Under the pieces are notes generated by a model, which did not search any database, had not been told where the DNA came from, and saw nothing but the letters and a program-made list of their open reading frames with translations. The translations under genes and the position numbers were made by a program. Positions 15,834-24,518 of a DNA stretch of 64,000 nt are shown here, piece after piece (within the stretch, counting starts at the first letter, position 1; each line of letters starts with the position of its first letter). Origin of the DNA: CAZIWW01 sp964543275 (GTDB lineage: Bacteria > Patescibacteriota > Minisyncoccia > Moranbacterales > UBA11712); contig CAZIWW010000001.1 in NCBI GenBank assembly GCA_964543275.1, positions 1 through 64,000 of the forward strand, in the 5' to 3' direction.

Positions 15834-17017
15834 TGAATGCGAATAATTTTAATAATCTGAAAGTCGCCCTTGTTCACGACTTCCTCAACCAGTACGGTGG
15901 AGCGGAGAGGGTTTTAAAAGTGCTTCACGAGATTTTTCCTCAAGCGCCGATTTACACTCTTCTCTATGACAAAGAAAAGATGAAAGGGGAGTTTAAAGAT
16001 GCGGACATCAGAACTTCTTTTTTGCAAAAATTTCCGAGGTTTTTAAGAAAACGCCACAAGTGGCTTTTGCCGTTGATGCCAACGGCGCCGGAGACTTTTA
16101 ATTTGCGCGGTTACGATGTAGTCGTTTCTTCCTCTAGCGCTTTTGCCAAAGGTGTTGTGGTCAAGCCTAAAACAATTCACATTTGTTATTGCCACAGCCC
16201 TATGCGTTATGTCTGGGATTGGAATGAGAAATATATCATTGAACAGGGATTGGGGAATAAGCGTCGTCTTGCGGCGCGTCTTCTTTTAAATTACATCCGA
16301 ATGTGGGATCGAACGGCGGCCGATCGGGTGGATTATTTTGTCGCCAATTCTAAAACTACCCAGGCAAGGATAAAGAAATACTATGGGCGAGAAAGTAAAG
16401 TAATTTATCCGCCAGTGGATGTTTATCCCAGTTATCCCAGAGCCGAGCTCTTGGACTACAAGAAGTCCAAGAGCTCGGCTCTGGGATATAGCGAAGATTT
16501 TTTTCTCATCGTTTCTCGGCTGACTCCGTATAAAAAGCTGGAGGTGGCGATTGAAGCTCTTAATAAGTTAAACTTGCCGCTCGTAATTATTGGCGATGGA
16601 TCGCCAAGATACGCGAGGTATCTTAAATCTATCGCGAGCTCTAAAACTAAGTTTTTAGGCTGGGTTAGCGATGAAGACATAAAAGAATATTATCGGAATT
16701 GCCGAGCTTTTCTTTTTCCGGGGGAAGATGATTTCGGCATCGCGCCGGTAGAGGCTATGGCTCATGGACGGCCGGTTTTGGCGCTTCGGAAGGGCGGAGC
16801 TGTCGAGACAGTTGTTGAAGGAGAAAGCGGGGAATTTTTTGATAACTCTACCGTTGAAGTGATGGTAGACGCAATTCGACGATTCATTAGTAATGAAGAT
16901 AGGTACAACAGCGAGGAAATCAGGCGGCGCGCGCGAAGATTTTCAAAAGAGGCTTTTACGGAAAATATAAAAAAGACGATAAGAGAGACGATTGAGGATT
17001 ATAGAAAGAATTTCTAA
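15833..17017 (+). CDS. GT4-family glycosyltransferase (WbaZ/mannosyltransferase-like)
   Basis: 394 aa, GT-B fold. The N-terminal VALVHDFLNQYGGAERVLKVL and the SSSAFAKGVVV and YCHSPMRYVWD motifs are typical of O-antigen/exopolysaccharide mannosyltransferases. The C-terminal half has FFLIVSRLTPYKK and the E-x7-E motif in GEDDFGIAPVEAMAHG. The start overlaps the preceding stop by 1 nt, so it is translationally linked to the other GT4 gene. Residues 201-219 (SYPRAELLDYKKSKSSALGY) are encoded by a perfect 25-bp hairpin and are probably an insert. The exact donor and acceptor cannot be told from sequence. Confidence 0.92.
   Translation: MNANNFNNLKVALVHDFLNQYGGAERVLKVLHEIFPQAPIYTLLYDKEKMKGEFKDADIRTSFLQKFPRFLRKRHKWLLPLMPTAPETFNLRGYDVVVSSSSAFAKGVVVKPKTIHICYCHSPMRYVWDWNEKYIIEQGLGNKRRLAARLLLNYIRMWDRTAADRVDYFVANSKTTQARIKKYYGRESKVIYPPVDVYPSYPRAELLDYKKSKSSALGYSEDFFLIVSRLTPYKKLEVAIEALNKLNLPLVIIGDGSPRYARYLKSIASSKTKFLGWVSDEDIKEYYRNCRAFLFPGEDDFGIAPVEAMAHGRPVLALRKGGAVETVVEGESGEFFDNSTVEVMVDAIRRFISNEDRYNSEEIRRRARRFSKEAFTENIKKTIRETIEDYRKNF
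16433..16488 (+). repeat. Perfect 25-bp palindrome inside a glycosyltransferase gene
   Basis: Left arm 16433-16457, loop ACAAGA (16458-16463), right arm 16464-16488, with no mismatch. Arms begin TATCCCAGAGCCGAGCTC. The octamer TATCCCAG is duplicated just before the left arm (GTTTATCCCAGTTATCCCAG). The element is translated in frame without a stop. Confidence 0.9.
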
Positions 17018-17155
17018 TTGATCTAATTCCTAATTACTCTAAAAAAATCCCAAGCACTAATGTCCAGAAATTAAATGCGGGTTGGATGTTTGAGAATTAA
17101 GCATTGGGATTTCTTTAGGTCAACTAGGTCAATTAGAGCAATTAGGAATTAGATA
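17015..17155. repeat. CTAATTCCTAATT / AATTAGGAATTAG spacer hairpin
   Basis: Nested arms: CTAATTCCTAATT with AATTAGGAATTAG outside, and AAATCCCAAGCACTAATG with GCATTGGGATTT inside. The element fills the spacer before the delta' gene. Confidence 0.75.
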
Positions 17156-17163
17156 CAAATAAT

Positions 17164-18090
17164 ATGTTCAGTTCTAAAATCAAAAAATACCTTGACAGGC
17201 TATCAGTTTCTTCCAAAAAGCCTCACTCTTATTTATTCATTGGTCCAGATGGAGTGGGTAAGGAAGACGCAGTTTATTATTTTGTCCAGAGAATTACCGG
17301 GAAGGATAGTGACGAGAATTTCTTACCAAAGATAAAAAGCAGAAATCATCCAGACGTGATTGTTGTTGAACCGGAAAGAGAAGAAAAAGAAGGAAGGATT
17401 CGTGAAAAAGAAATAACTATTTTTCAAATAAGAGAAGCGCGGGAGCGGTTGAAATTTTTCCCGTATGAATTAAAAAGCAAATTTTGCATTATTAAGAGGG
17501 CTCACCGAATGAACCATGAGGCATCCAATTCGCTCCTTAAAATTCTGGAAGAGCCGCGTCCAAATACTTACTTAATTCTTCTTTCTTACGGTGTCGAAGC
17601 CGTGTTTCCTACTATAGCTTCTCGTTGCGCCGTTTTGCGGTTTCCATTGCTTTCTAGTAGAGAGTTGAAATCATGGGCGGAGGGATATAAAATTGAAAAA
17701 GCTAAACTTGAGGAAATTAAGTTGTGGTCGGGAGGCAGAATTAAAGTAGCGGAAGAATTAATCGGTGATAAAGATTTTTTGCGAAAGAAGAAAGAACGCA
17801 GAATAGAGTTAAGGAAAATTTTTACTTCAGAGATTTACGAGCGCTTTGACTGGGTGGAAAAAAAATCAAAGAATAAGAGTGAGCTCGTTGAGACTCTCCA
17901 AGACTGGGAAAATTTAGTGGCGCAAAGTCTGCGGAGGACGCTTCGAAAAGAATCCGATAATCGGCTTAAAATAGGGAAAATAGTTTTTCTATTAAACGGA
18001 GTGAGAGAAGTAATTGATAAAATTGAAGGCTCTAACGCCAACCCCCGGACGGTAATGGAAAGCTTGGTGCTGGATATGGAATGGAGGTAG
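17164..18090 (+). CDS. holB: DNA polymerase III delta' subunit (clamp-loader AAA+ protein)
   Basis: A 308-aa clamp-loader subunit that helps open and load the beta clamp. HSYLFIGPDGVGKED near residue 20 is a P-loop with Glu in place of the usual Thr/Ser, in keeping with the non-hydrolysing delta' role. MNHEASNSLLKILEEP and the SRC-type motif PTIASRCAVLRFP are strong family marks. No zinc-binding Cys cluster of the DnaX type is seen, which argues against a gamma/tau subunit. It is flanked by repeat-filled spacers and appears monocistronic. Confidence 0.88.
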   Translation: MFSSKIKKYLDRLSVSSKKPHSYLFIGPDGVGKEDAVYYFVQRITGKDSDENFLPKIKSRNHPDVIVVEPEREEKEGRIREKEITIFQIREARERLKFFPYELKSKFCIIKRAHRMNHEASNSLLKILEEPRPNTYLILLSYGVEAVFPTIASRCAVLRFPLLSSRELKSWAEGYKIEKAKLEEIKLWSGGRIKVAEELIGDKDFLRKKKERRIELRKIFTSEIYERFDWVEKKSKNKSELVETLQDWENLVAQSLRRTLRKESDNRLKIGKIVFLLNGVREVIDKIEGSNANPRTVMESLVLDMEWR

Positions 18091-18211
18091 AGTTTTAAAC
18101 CCAAAACTCAAAGCTACGCGACAATAATTTACGGAGATGTAAATTTTCATATAGAAGAGACGCGGGATTTTGCGTCCGTAGGGCTATGTTATGTATTGTA
18201 AATGCCTTCTA

Positions 18212-18220
18212 TGGTATAAT
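18212..18220 (+). promoter_or_regulatory. Extended -10 promoter (TGGTATAAT)
   Basis: TG-n-TATAAT with no clear -35, 18 nt before the ATG of the beta-propeller gene. The same TGGTATAAT string forms the promoter at 42477. Confidence 0.6.
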
Positions 18221-18238
18221 GAAAAATAACCATCGTTT

Positions 18239-19309
18239 ATGAAAACCGCTAAATCAATTTTTCTGTTAATACTAGCCACGCTCTTTCTTAGCGGGTGTAT
18301 TGCTGGTGGCGGTAGGGACGGCGGAGTTTTCAAGTCGGACAATGGAGGAAATACATTTAGCCAGAAAGTCAGAGTAGACGAGAAGAAAAATATAGGCGGG
18401 GTGGACGTTTTGAGCATAGCGGTTAATCCGGTGGAATCTAGCGAAGTGTATATTGGAACCAAAAATCATGGTATGTTTAAGTCAGTTGACTACGGTGACA
18501 CATGGCAGCCGGTTAAAATTTTAAAGCGCGCTCCCACTAAAGTTTATTCAATAAACATCGATCCGTTTAATTCCAAAACGGTTTATGCCGTAGCGGTGAT
18601 AGACAAAAGAGGAAAGATTTTGAAAACCGAGGATGGCGGAGAAAGCTGGAAGGATGTTTATACTGAACCGGCCAGTGGCACTTCTGTGTTGAGTCTGGCG
18701 CTGGATCCGGTAGATTCCAAAAAAGTTTACGCCGGGACGAGTGATGGGCAAATAATTTTTTCGGAGAACGGAGGCGATTCATGGAAAAGTTTGTACTGGG
18801 CTAATAACGGCGTTTATAAAATTGCGGTTAGTAAATTCAATCCACAGGTTGTGCTTTTTGCCGTTTTTCAAGGCAGTATTCTGCGAACTAATGACGGAGG
18901 TCGGAGCTTTGAAGATTTAGGAAAAAGAGAAATAGAAGCAAGTGAAGGAGAACGTTATAGGAATAGCGAATTCCTGCGCAATCCAACCGCTATAACTTTT
19001 GATCCCTACCGAACGGACTGGGTTTACGTTGGATCTTCCGCGGGCTTAGTGCGGAGCAAAAACGCAGGAGATAGCTGGGAGCTGGTTCAAATTCTCAATA
19101 AGCCGCAGGAGCAGGCTATAAGAGGAGTTAAGATAAATCCTCAAAATTCGGATGAAATAATTTACGGAGCTAGCCAGACTTTCTACAAATCTATAGATGG
19201 AGGGACGAACTGGAAGACAATTCAGTTTAATACCAACAGGACTTTAGAAACTGTTGTCTACGATCCGAAGAACCCGTCGGTTATTTATGTGGGAATGAAT
19301 AAGCGTTGA
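18239..19309 (+). CDS. Beta-propeller lipoprotein (sortilin/YCF48-type repeats)
   Basis: A 356-aa exported lipoprotein. The signal peptide ends in a lipobox (FLSGC, C20), which predicts lipid anchoring to the outer face of the membrane. Six or so repeats of the form S-x-D-x-G-x-x-W are visible: KSVDYGDTW, KTEDGGESW, FSENGGDSW, RTNDGGRSF, KNAGDSW and KSIDGGTNW, typical of BNR/Asp-box and YCF48 propellers. Such proteins act as scaffolds or assembly factors, but the ligand here cannot be inferred. Short leader, no clear ribosome binding site, own extended -10 promoter. Confidence 0.88.
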   Translation: MKTAKSIFLLILATLFLSGCIAGGGRDGGVFKSDNGGNTFSQKVRVDEKKNIGGVDVLSIAVNPVESSEVYIGTKNHGMFKSVDYGDTWQPVKILKRAPTKVYSINIDPFNSKTVYAVAVIDKRGKILKTEDGGESWKDVYTEPASGTSVLSLALDPVDSKKVYAGTSDGQIIFSENGGDSWKSLYWANNGVYKIAVSKFNPQVVLFAVFQGSILRTNDGGRSFEDLGKREIEASEGERYRNSEFLRNPTAITFDPYRTDWVYVGSSAGLVRSKNAGDSWELVQILNKPQEQAIRGVKINPQNSDEIIYGASQTFYKSIDGGTNWKTIQFNTNRTLETVVYDPKNPSVIYVGMNKR

Positions 19310-19310
19310 A

Positions 19311-19340
19311 TTCAAAATTCTAAATTCTAAATTTACAATC
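19311..19340 (+). repeat. ATTCAAAATTCTAAATT spacer word
   Basis: A single arm with no facing partner in the spacer before frr. Same word family as 33986 and 51767. Confidence 0.45.
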
Positions 19341-19342
19341 AT

Positions 19343-19900
19343 ATGCTTGATCAAATTATTCAAAAAGCTAAACCGGGCATGGAGAAGGCTATTGACCGTT
19401 TTAAGGAAGAACTAGCCAAGCTTCGCACCGGCAGAGCCAATCCGGCGATAGTGGAAAATCTGGTGGTGGATTATTATGGATCGAAAAGCCCTTTGAAGCA
19501 AGTTGCCAGCATAACCGTTCCCGAACCGCGGCTGATAGTTATCCAACCCTGGAACAAAGATAATTTAGTTGATATTGAGAAAGCCATTAACGAATCGCAG
19601 CTGGGGCTTAATCCCACCAACGACGGGCAGGTTATCAGAATTACTATCCCGACTCTCAATGAAGAGCGGAGAGAAGAGCTGGTTAAAGTTTTAGATAGGC
19701 AGGCGGAAGATGCCAGGATTGCTGTTCGGAGAGCTAGAGAAGAAGTCTGGGACGAGATTCAAGAATTAGTAAGAGGCGGCAGGCTGGGCGAAGACGACAA
19801 ATTTGCTGGGAAAGACAAGCTTCAGGAGTTAGTGGATGAGTATAATGGGAAGATTGAGGAGATACGAGAAAAGAAAGAGAAGGAAATTATGGAAGTGTAG
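19343..19900 (+). CDS. frr: Ribosome recycling factor
   Basis: Releases the 70S post-termination complex with EF-G. 185 aa, the normal family length. The three-helix bundle motifs LAKLRTGRANPAIVENLVVDYYG, PEPRLIVIQPWNK and LPTLNEERREELVK (here IPTLNEERREELVK) are present, as is the C-terminal helix with EVWDEIQELVRGG. No inserts or truncation. It precedes the RseP-type protease on the same strand across a repeat spacer. Confidence 0.97.
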   Translation: MLDQIIQKAKPGMEKAIDRFKEELAKLRTGRANPAIVENLVVDYYGSKSPLKQVASITVPEPRLIVIQPWNKDNLVDIEKAINESQLGLNPTNDGQVIRITIPTLNEERREELVKVLDRQAEDARIAVRRAREEVWDEIQELVRGGRLGEDDKFAGKDKLQELVDEYNGKIEEIREKKEKEIMEV

Positions 19901-19924
19901 CATAATTATTTTTTCAACTCCACA

Positions 19925-20105
19925 ATTAGAAAAGTTTGGCTCATTAAGATTTCAAATTTCTAATTGCTCTAATTTCTAATGTCTAATAAAATTAAAATCC
20001 CAGATCCCAATAAAATTTAAGTGTTAGTAATTTTGACATTAGACATCCATTAGAAATTGGGTTAATTAGACGTCAGGCATTTGAGCAGTTAGTTAAAATT
20101 AGATT
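19925..20105. repeat. CTAATTTCTAATGTC spacer hairpin
   Basis: TTTCTAATTGCTCTAATTTC and TCTAATGTCTAAT on the left face GACATTAGACATCCATTAGAAATT and AATTAGAC on the right. The core GACATTAGA/TCTAATGTC is perfect. It fills the frr-rseP spacer. Confidence 0.7.
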
Positions 20106-20121
20106 GGAGAGGTTTTAAAAA

Positions 20122-21285
20122 GTGTTTACTGCAATAATATTCATCTTAGTATTAGGCATTCTGGTCTTTGTCCACGAGCTGGGCCATTTTTTGGTGGCTA
20201 GAAGAAACGGAGTCGGGGTTGAGGAGTTTGGGTTTGGGTTCCCGCCTAGGATAGCAGGTATTTATTGGAACGAGGAAGGAAAGAAAAAGATTGTCTGGGG
20301 AAGCCGGAATGCGAAGACTAAAGACACGATCTATTCAGTCAACTGGATTCCGCTTGGAGGATTTGTGAAGATCTTGGGAGAAGAAGGAGAGGCGAAAGAT
20401 AATCCCAAGAGTTTTTCTTCTAAGACTGCTTTGGCTAGAGTGAGAATTTTAGCCGCTGGCGTGGCTATGAATTTTGTTTTGGCGGCAGTGCTGCTTTCGG
20501 TCGGGTATTTTATCGGGATTCCGCAATTGGTTGAAGAAACGAGCGGAGGAATTTTGAAAAACGAAAAGGTTCAGATAATTGAAGTGGCGGCGAACTCGCC
20601 AGCCGAAGAGATGGGAATAAAAATGGGTGATGAAATTGTGAGCGCTGTTGATCAATGGGGAAATCAAGTGACTAAGTTTGAAAGCGTGGAAGATGTGCAG
20701 AATTTTATAAGCGGTAAGAAAGGTCAAGAAATTACATTAAATTTAAAGAGGGGCAAAGAGGAAATGAAAGTTACGGGTGTGCCTCGGGCGGACCATCCCT
20801 CCGATCAGGGGGCTTTGGGAATCGGGTTGGCCGAGGTGGCGGAAGTTTCTTATTCTTGGTACGAAGCTGTTTGGCTGGGAATAAAAACCACTTTTGACTT
20901 GACAGTGGCGATAATTTTTGCTTTTGGGAATATTTTAGCCAAGCTTGCGACCGGCCAGTCTGTGTCTTCCGATGTGGCTGGTCCGGTAGGCATTGCGGTT
21001 CTTACCGGCCAAGTGGCCAAATTGGGGTTAGTTTACATTCTCCAATTCACGGCAATTCTTTCTATAAACTTAGCCATTATTAACATTTTACCCATCCCTG
21101 CCTTGGACGGCGGCAGAATTTTATTTATTTTAATTGAAAAGATAAAAGGATCTCCATTGAGTCAAAAAATTGAACAGCGCGCTCACAACATCGGCTTCGC
21201 CGTACTGATAACTTTTATGATTTTCATAACCTTCCGGGATTTTGTGAAGTTTGATGTGATTGAGAAGATTAAGGGATTGTTTTAA
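20122..21285 (+). CDS. rseP: RseP-type site-2 intramembrane metalloprotease
   Basis: A zinc protease that cleaves substrates within the membrane, in regulated proteolysis. HELGH at 18-22 sits in the first transmembrane helix, with the downstream NILPIPALDGGRIL motif near 325 supplying the third zinc ligand. A PDZ domain (SPAEEMGIKMGDEIVS...) lies at about 150-220 and the VAGPVGI loop before the last helices is conserved. 387 aa with GTG start, preceded by GGAGAGG at a workable distance. No anti-sigma target is visible in the window. Confidence 0.94.
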   Translation: MFTAIIFILVLGILVFVHELGHFLVARRNGVGVEEFGFGFPPRIAGIYWNEEGKKKIVWGSRNAKTKDTIYSVNWIPLGGFVKILGEEGEAKDNPKSFSSKTALARVRILAAGVAMNFVLAAVLLSVGYFIGIPQLVEETSGGILKNEKVQIIEVAANSPAEEMGIKMGDEIVSAVDQWGNQVTKFESVEDVQNFISGKKGQEITLNLKRGKEEMKVTGVPRADHPSDQGALGIGLAEVAEVSYSWYEAVWLGIKTTFDLTVAIIFAFGNILAKLATGQSVSSDVAGPVGIAVLTGQVAKLGLVYILQFTAILSINLAIINILPIPALDGGRILFILIEKIKGSPLSQKIEQRAHNIGFAVLITFMIFITFRDFVKFDVIEKIKGLF

Positions 21286-21291
21286 GCGGAT

Positions 21292-21738
21292 ATGAAAAGA
21301 AAGCTTCAACCGCCATTCTATTTCTTCGCATGCCTACTCTTAATTGTAGGCTTGCATTTTATTTTACCCGTGTTTCAGTTATTCTATTCTCCATATAAAT
21401 ACGCTGGGATTTTATTGGTAGTGATCGGCATCTGGCTTAATCTCCGGGTTGATAATTTATTCAAAAAGAAAAGGACGACGGTTAAGCCTGGCGAGAAATC
21501 TTTTTCTCTAGTTCTTGAGGGACCGTTTCTTTGGAGCCGCAATCCAATGTATTTGGGAATGGTGGCAATTCTTTTAGGCGCGGCGGCTGTTTTAGGCTCA
21601 CTTTCTGCTTTTGCCGCTCCAGTTATTTTTTTCCTGATCATGGACAGGTTTTTTATTCCGCGCGAAGAGAAGATGTTGGAAGGAACTTTTAGAGAGGAGT
21701 TTTTAAATTACAAAAAGAAAGTGAGAAGGTGGTTGTAG
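21292..21738 (+). CDS. Isoprenylcysteine methyltransferase-like membrane protein
   Basis: A 148-aa protein with about four transmembrane helices and the C-terminal ICMT/PEMT signature: GPFLWSRNPMYLGMV, then FFIPREEKMLEGTFREEFLNYKKKVRRWL. The family methylates lipids or isoprenylcysteines using SAM. Bacterial members mostly have unknown substrates. It starts 7 nt after rseP, so probably co-transcribed. Confidence 0.85.
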   Translation: MKRKLQPPFYFFACLLLIVGLHFILPVFQLFYSPYKYAGILLVVIGIWLNLRVDNLFKKKRTTVKPGEKSFSLVLEGPFLWSRNPMYLGMVAILLGAAAVLGSLSAFAAPVIFFLIMDRFFIPREEKMLEGTFREEFLNYKKKVRRWL

Positions 21739-21884
21739 CTGTTTTTGACACGCCCCTTTTTGTTTTGTAAGATAGAGGAGCACTTGCTCCGTTAGAAATT
21801 TAGGATTGGCTACGCTTCAGCGAGGCAAATGCGGATAAAAGTTATTAAAGAGCAATTAATAAAATTTAAAGAGTCTCTAATTGG

Positions 21885-23144
21885 ATGAGGCGCAGTGAAT
21901 TTTTTTTGAAAACCAGTCAGGCGGCGCCGAAGGGTGAAACTAGCGCGAATGCCAAGCTTTTAACGCGGGGCGGTTTTATTGACAAGCTGATGGCTGGAGC
22001 TTATACCATCCTTCCGCTGGGCTGGCGAGTGATGAGGAAAATTGAAAATATTATCCGCGAGGAAATGCTGGTAGTCGGCGGGCAGGAAATTTTTATGCCG
22101 GCTTTTCAGCCCAAAGAAAATTGGGAGCGGACCGGCCGCTGGAAAACTTACGAAGACTTGTATCGGCTTAAGGATGGGAATAAAGAATACGCGCTGGGTC
22201 CCACGCACGAGGAGATAATCGTACCGCTCGCTAAAAAATATATTTTATCTTACAGAGATCTGCCTCTCTATCTTTTTCAAATCCAAAATAAATTTCGGAA
22301 GGAACCGCGAGCCAAGTCTGGACTTTTGCGAGGCCGGGAATTTTTAATGAAGGATCTCTACTCTTTTCATATCGATGAAGGCGATCTGGAACGCTACTAC
22401 GAAAGATTAAAAAAAACTTATGCTAAAATTTTCGAGCGAGTGGGTATCGGTGATAAGACATATCTCACTTTCGCTTCCGGCGGGAGCTTTAGCAAGTATT
22501 CTCATGAATTCCAGACTCTAACGGAAGCTGGTGAAGATATTATTTACATTTGCGACAAATGCCGGGTGGCCGTCAATCGGGAAATTATAGGCGAGGTGAA
22601 AAATTCCTGTCCGGAGTGCGGGAGCAAAAAACTAAGAGAAGAAAAAGCTATTGAAGTTGGCAATATATTCCAGCTGAAGACAAAATTTTCCCAGCCTTTT
22701 GGTTTAAGCTTCGTCGATAAAAAGGGAAATAAAAAACCGGTAATTATGGGATGCTATGGCATAGGACTGCAAAGGCTAATGGGAACCATTGTTGAAGTTT
22801 ATAACGACAATAAAGGAATAATTTGGCCGGAGGCGGTGGCTCCGTTTCAGGTGGTTTTAATCGGGATTGACAAGGGAGATTGCGGAAGCAAGGTAAGAGA
22901 TTTTTGCGAGAAAGTTTATAAGCAGATGGCTGACGAAGGCGTGGAGGCTCTTTACGACGATCGCTGGGAGGTAAGCGCCGGAGAAAAATTCGCAGACGCG
23001 GATCTTTTGGGAATTCCGTATCGGATAGTTGTAAGCGAGAAAACGATGCGCGAGAATAAAGTGGAGGTAAAAGGGAGGGCAAAAGATGAAATCAGAATGA
23101 TGAGCGCTAAAGAGCTAGCTGATGTGTTGGGAAGAAGTAAGTAG
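21885..23144 (+). CDS. proS: Prolyl-tRNA synthetase, short form without editing insert
   Basis: A class II enzyme charging tRNA-Pro. At 419 aa it is about 150 residues shorter than the E. coli type: the YbaK-like INS editing domain between motifs 2 and 3 is absent. Motif 2 is intact (KFRKEPRAKSGLLRGREFLMKD), as is motif 3 (GCYGIGLQRLMG), followed by an anticodon domain. Where INS would be there is a short module with CDKC and CPEC pairs (about residues 223-247), possibly a small zinc ribbon. Ala-tRNA-Pro editing would then need a free-standing factor. Confidence 0.95.
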   Translation: MRRSEFFLKTSQAAPKGETSANAKLLTRGGFIDKLMAGAYTILPLGWRVMRKIENIIREEMLVVGGQEIFMPAFQPKENWERTGRWKTYEDLYRLKDGNKEYALGPTHEEIIVPLAKKYILSYRDLPLYLFQIQNKFRKEPRAKSGLLRGREFLMKDLYSFHIDEGDLERYYERLKKTYAKIFERVGIGDKTYLTFASGGSFSKYSHEFQTLTEAGEDIIYICDKCRVAVNREIIGEVKNSCPECGSKKLREEKAIEVGNIFQLKTKFSQPFGLSFVDKKGNKKPVIMGCYGIGLQRLMGTIVEVYNDNKGIIWPEAVAPFQVVLIGIDKGDCGSKVRDFCEKVYKQMADEGVEALYDDRWEVSAGEKFADADLLGIPYRIVVSEKTMRENKVEVKGRAKDEIRMMSAKELADVLGRSK

Positions 23145-23154
23145 AATGCTAGAA

Positions 23155-23278
23155 AACCAAAAACCAAAAACCAAAAATACCCGCCTGCTTTGATTCCGCC
23201 AAGGCGGGACAAAGCCGGGCAGGCGAACAAAAAACCGCAAGACGTTTTGCTTTGTGGTTTTGGCATTTGATTTTTTGC
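23155..23278. repeat. CAAAAACCAAAAACC hairpin enclosing a GC-rich palindrome
   Basis: Outer words CCAAAAACCAAAAACC face GGTTTTGGCATTTGATTTTT. Inside, CGCCTGCTTTG (23182-23192) faces CAAAGCCGGGCAGGCG (ends 23225) around CCGCCAAGGCGG. The AT-rich and GC-rich element types are nested here. Confidence 0.75.
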
Positions 23279-23344
23279 CCACGCACCAGAAGGCCACGGG
23301 CTTTCCCGCAGATTGATGGTTCTTATTCTTCGGTGCGGGGTTTC

Positions 23345-23415
23345 GCTCCACGCGCAAGCGGGAGTGAATCCGCGCAGCGTAATTAGCCAAGATGTCGCGC
23401 GCTTGCGCGTGGAGC
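23345..23415. repeat. Perfect 16-bp GC-rich inverted repeat before mreB-2
   Basis: GCTCCACGCGCAAGCG (23345-23360) is exactly complementary to CGCTTGCGCGTGGAGC (23400-23415), with a 39-nt spacer. It ends 23 nt before the mreB ATG and so probably lies in its leader. Confidence 0.85.
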
Positions 23416-23438
23416 TTCATTTTTTGGTTTATTTTTTT

Positions 23439-24491
23439 ATGCTTTCCAAACTATTCGGTAAATTTTCGAAGGACATTGGAATTGATCTAGGGACAGCCAA
23501 CACACTTGTCTATGTTAGAAGAAGGGGAATTATGATTAACGAGCCGTCGGTGGTGGCTATTAATAAAAAGACTGGACAGATTTTGGCTATTGGCAGCGAG
23601 GCTAAGAAAATGGTTGGCAAAACTCCTTCCCACATTGTAGCCACTCGCCCTCTTGTGGACGGCGTAGTGAGCGACTTTGAAGTGACGGAGCAGATGCTTC
23701 GCTACTTTATTGAGAAGGTTCATCGAGGAAGCTTTACTTTTTTGCCTCGCCCGCAGGTGGTTATCGGCATTCCTTCCGGAGTAACGGAAGTTGAAAAAAG
23801 AGCGGTGGTGGACGCGGCAGTGAATGCCGGAGCGCGCAAAGCTTATCTAGTGGACGAGCCGATGGCGGCGGCTATCGGCGCTCGTCTTCCGGTTCAGGAG
23901 GCTTCCGGCAATATGATTGTGGACATCGGCGGGGGGACGACGGAAATAGCGGTCATCTCGCTGGGCGGAGTGGTAGTTTGCCGCAGTCTCCGCATCGCCG
24001 GCGACGAGATGAATGAGGATATCATTCGTTACGCCCGCGACGAATTTAATTTGCTGCTGGGAGAGAAAACGGCCGAGAATATTAAAATCGCCATCGGAAG
24101 CGCTTATGAATTAGATGAGACTTTGGAAATGCCAATGAGGGGCCGCGACTTAGTCACAGGACTTCCTAAAGAAGTAGTGGTTAACGACACTCAAATAAGA
24201 GAGGCTCTTTACCGTTCGGTTAAAATAATAGTTAACAATGTTAAATCTGCCATTGAAGAAACTCCGCCGGAACTTATTTCCGACATAATGCAAAGAGGCA
24301 TAATCTTGACCGGCGGCGGCGGGCTGATAAGAAGGCTGGATCGCCTTATAGCCGAACAGGCCGATATGCCGGTGAGAGTTATGGATGACCCATTGACGGC
24401 GGTGGCTCGCGGAACGGGGATTATCTTGGAACATCTTAATGAGCTTAAGGATATTCTGGCTGACACGCAGTATGATAAGGTGTCGTTGTGA
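23439..24491 (+). CDS. mreB: Rod-shape actin homologue MreB, second copy
   Basis: 350 aa from the ATG at 23439. Upstream in-frame starts would translate the GC-rich hairpin and are rejected. The short basic and hydrophobic N-terminus MLSKLFGKFSKDIGIDLGTANT fits the membrane-binding amphipathic start of Gram-negative-type MreB. Phosphate motifs DLGTANT and IVDIGGGTTEIAVI and the LTGGGGLI loop are present. It heads mreB-mreC-mreD-PBP2 in the classic order and is the likely main elongasome filament. A paralogue lies at 13515. Confidence 0.96.
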   Translation: MLSKLFGKFSKDIGIDLGTANTLVYVRRRGIMINEPSVVAINKKTGQILAIGSEAKKMVGKTPSHIVATRPLVDGVVSDFEVTEQMLRYFIEKVHRGSFTFLPRPQVVIGIPSGVTEVEKRAVVDAAVNAGARKAYLVDEPMAAAIGARLPVQEASGNMIVDIGGGTTEIAVISLGGVVVCRSLRIAGDEMNEDIIRYARDEFNLLLGEKTAENIKIAIGSAYELDETLEMPMRGRDLVTGLPKEVVVNDTQIREALYRSVKIIVNNVKSAIEETPPELISDIMQRGIILTGGGGLIRRLDRLIAEQADMPVRVMDDPLTAVARGTGIILEHLNELKDILADTQYDKVSL

Positions 24492-24518
24492 GAAAGAAGC
24501 CCCGTAATTCATAGATAA

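Noticed and set aside
23313..23438. Long N-terminal extension of MreB-2
   Set aside because: It is translated GC-rich repeat; the family start is MLSKLFGKF at 23439.
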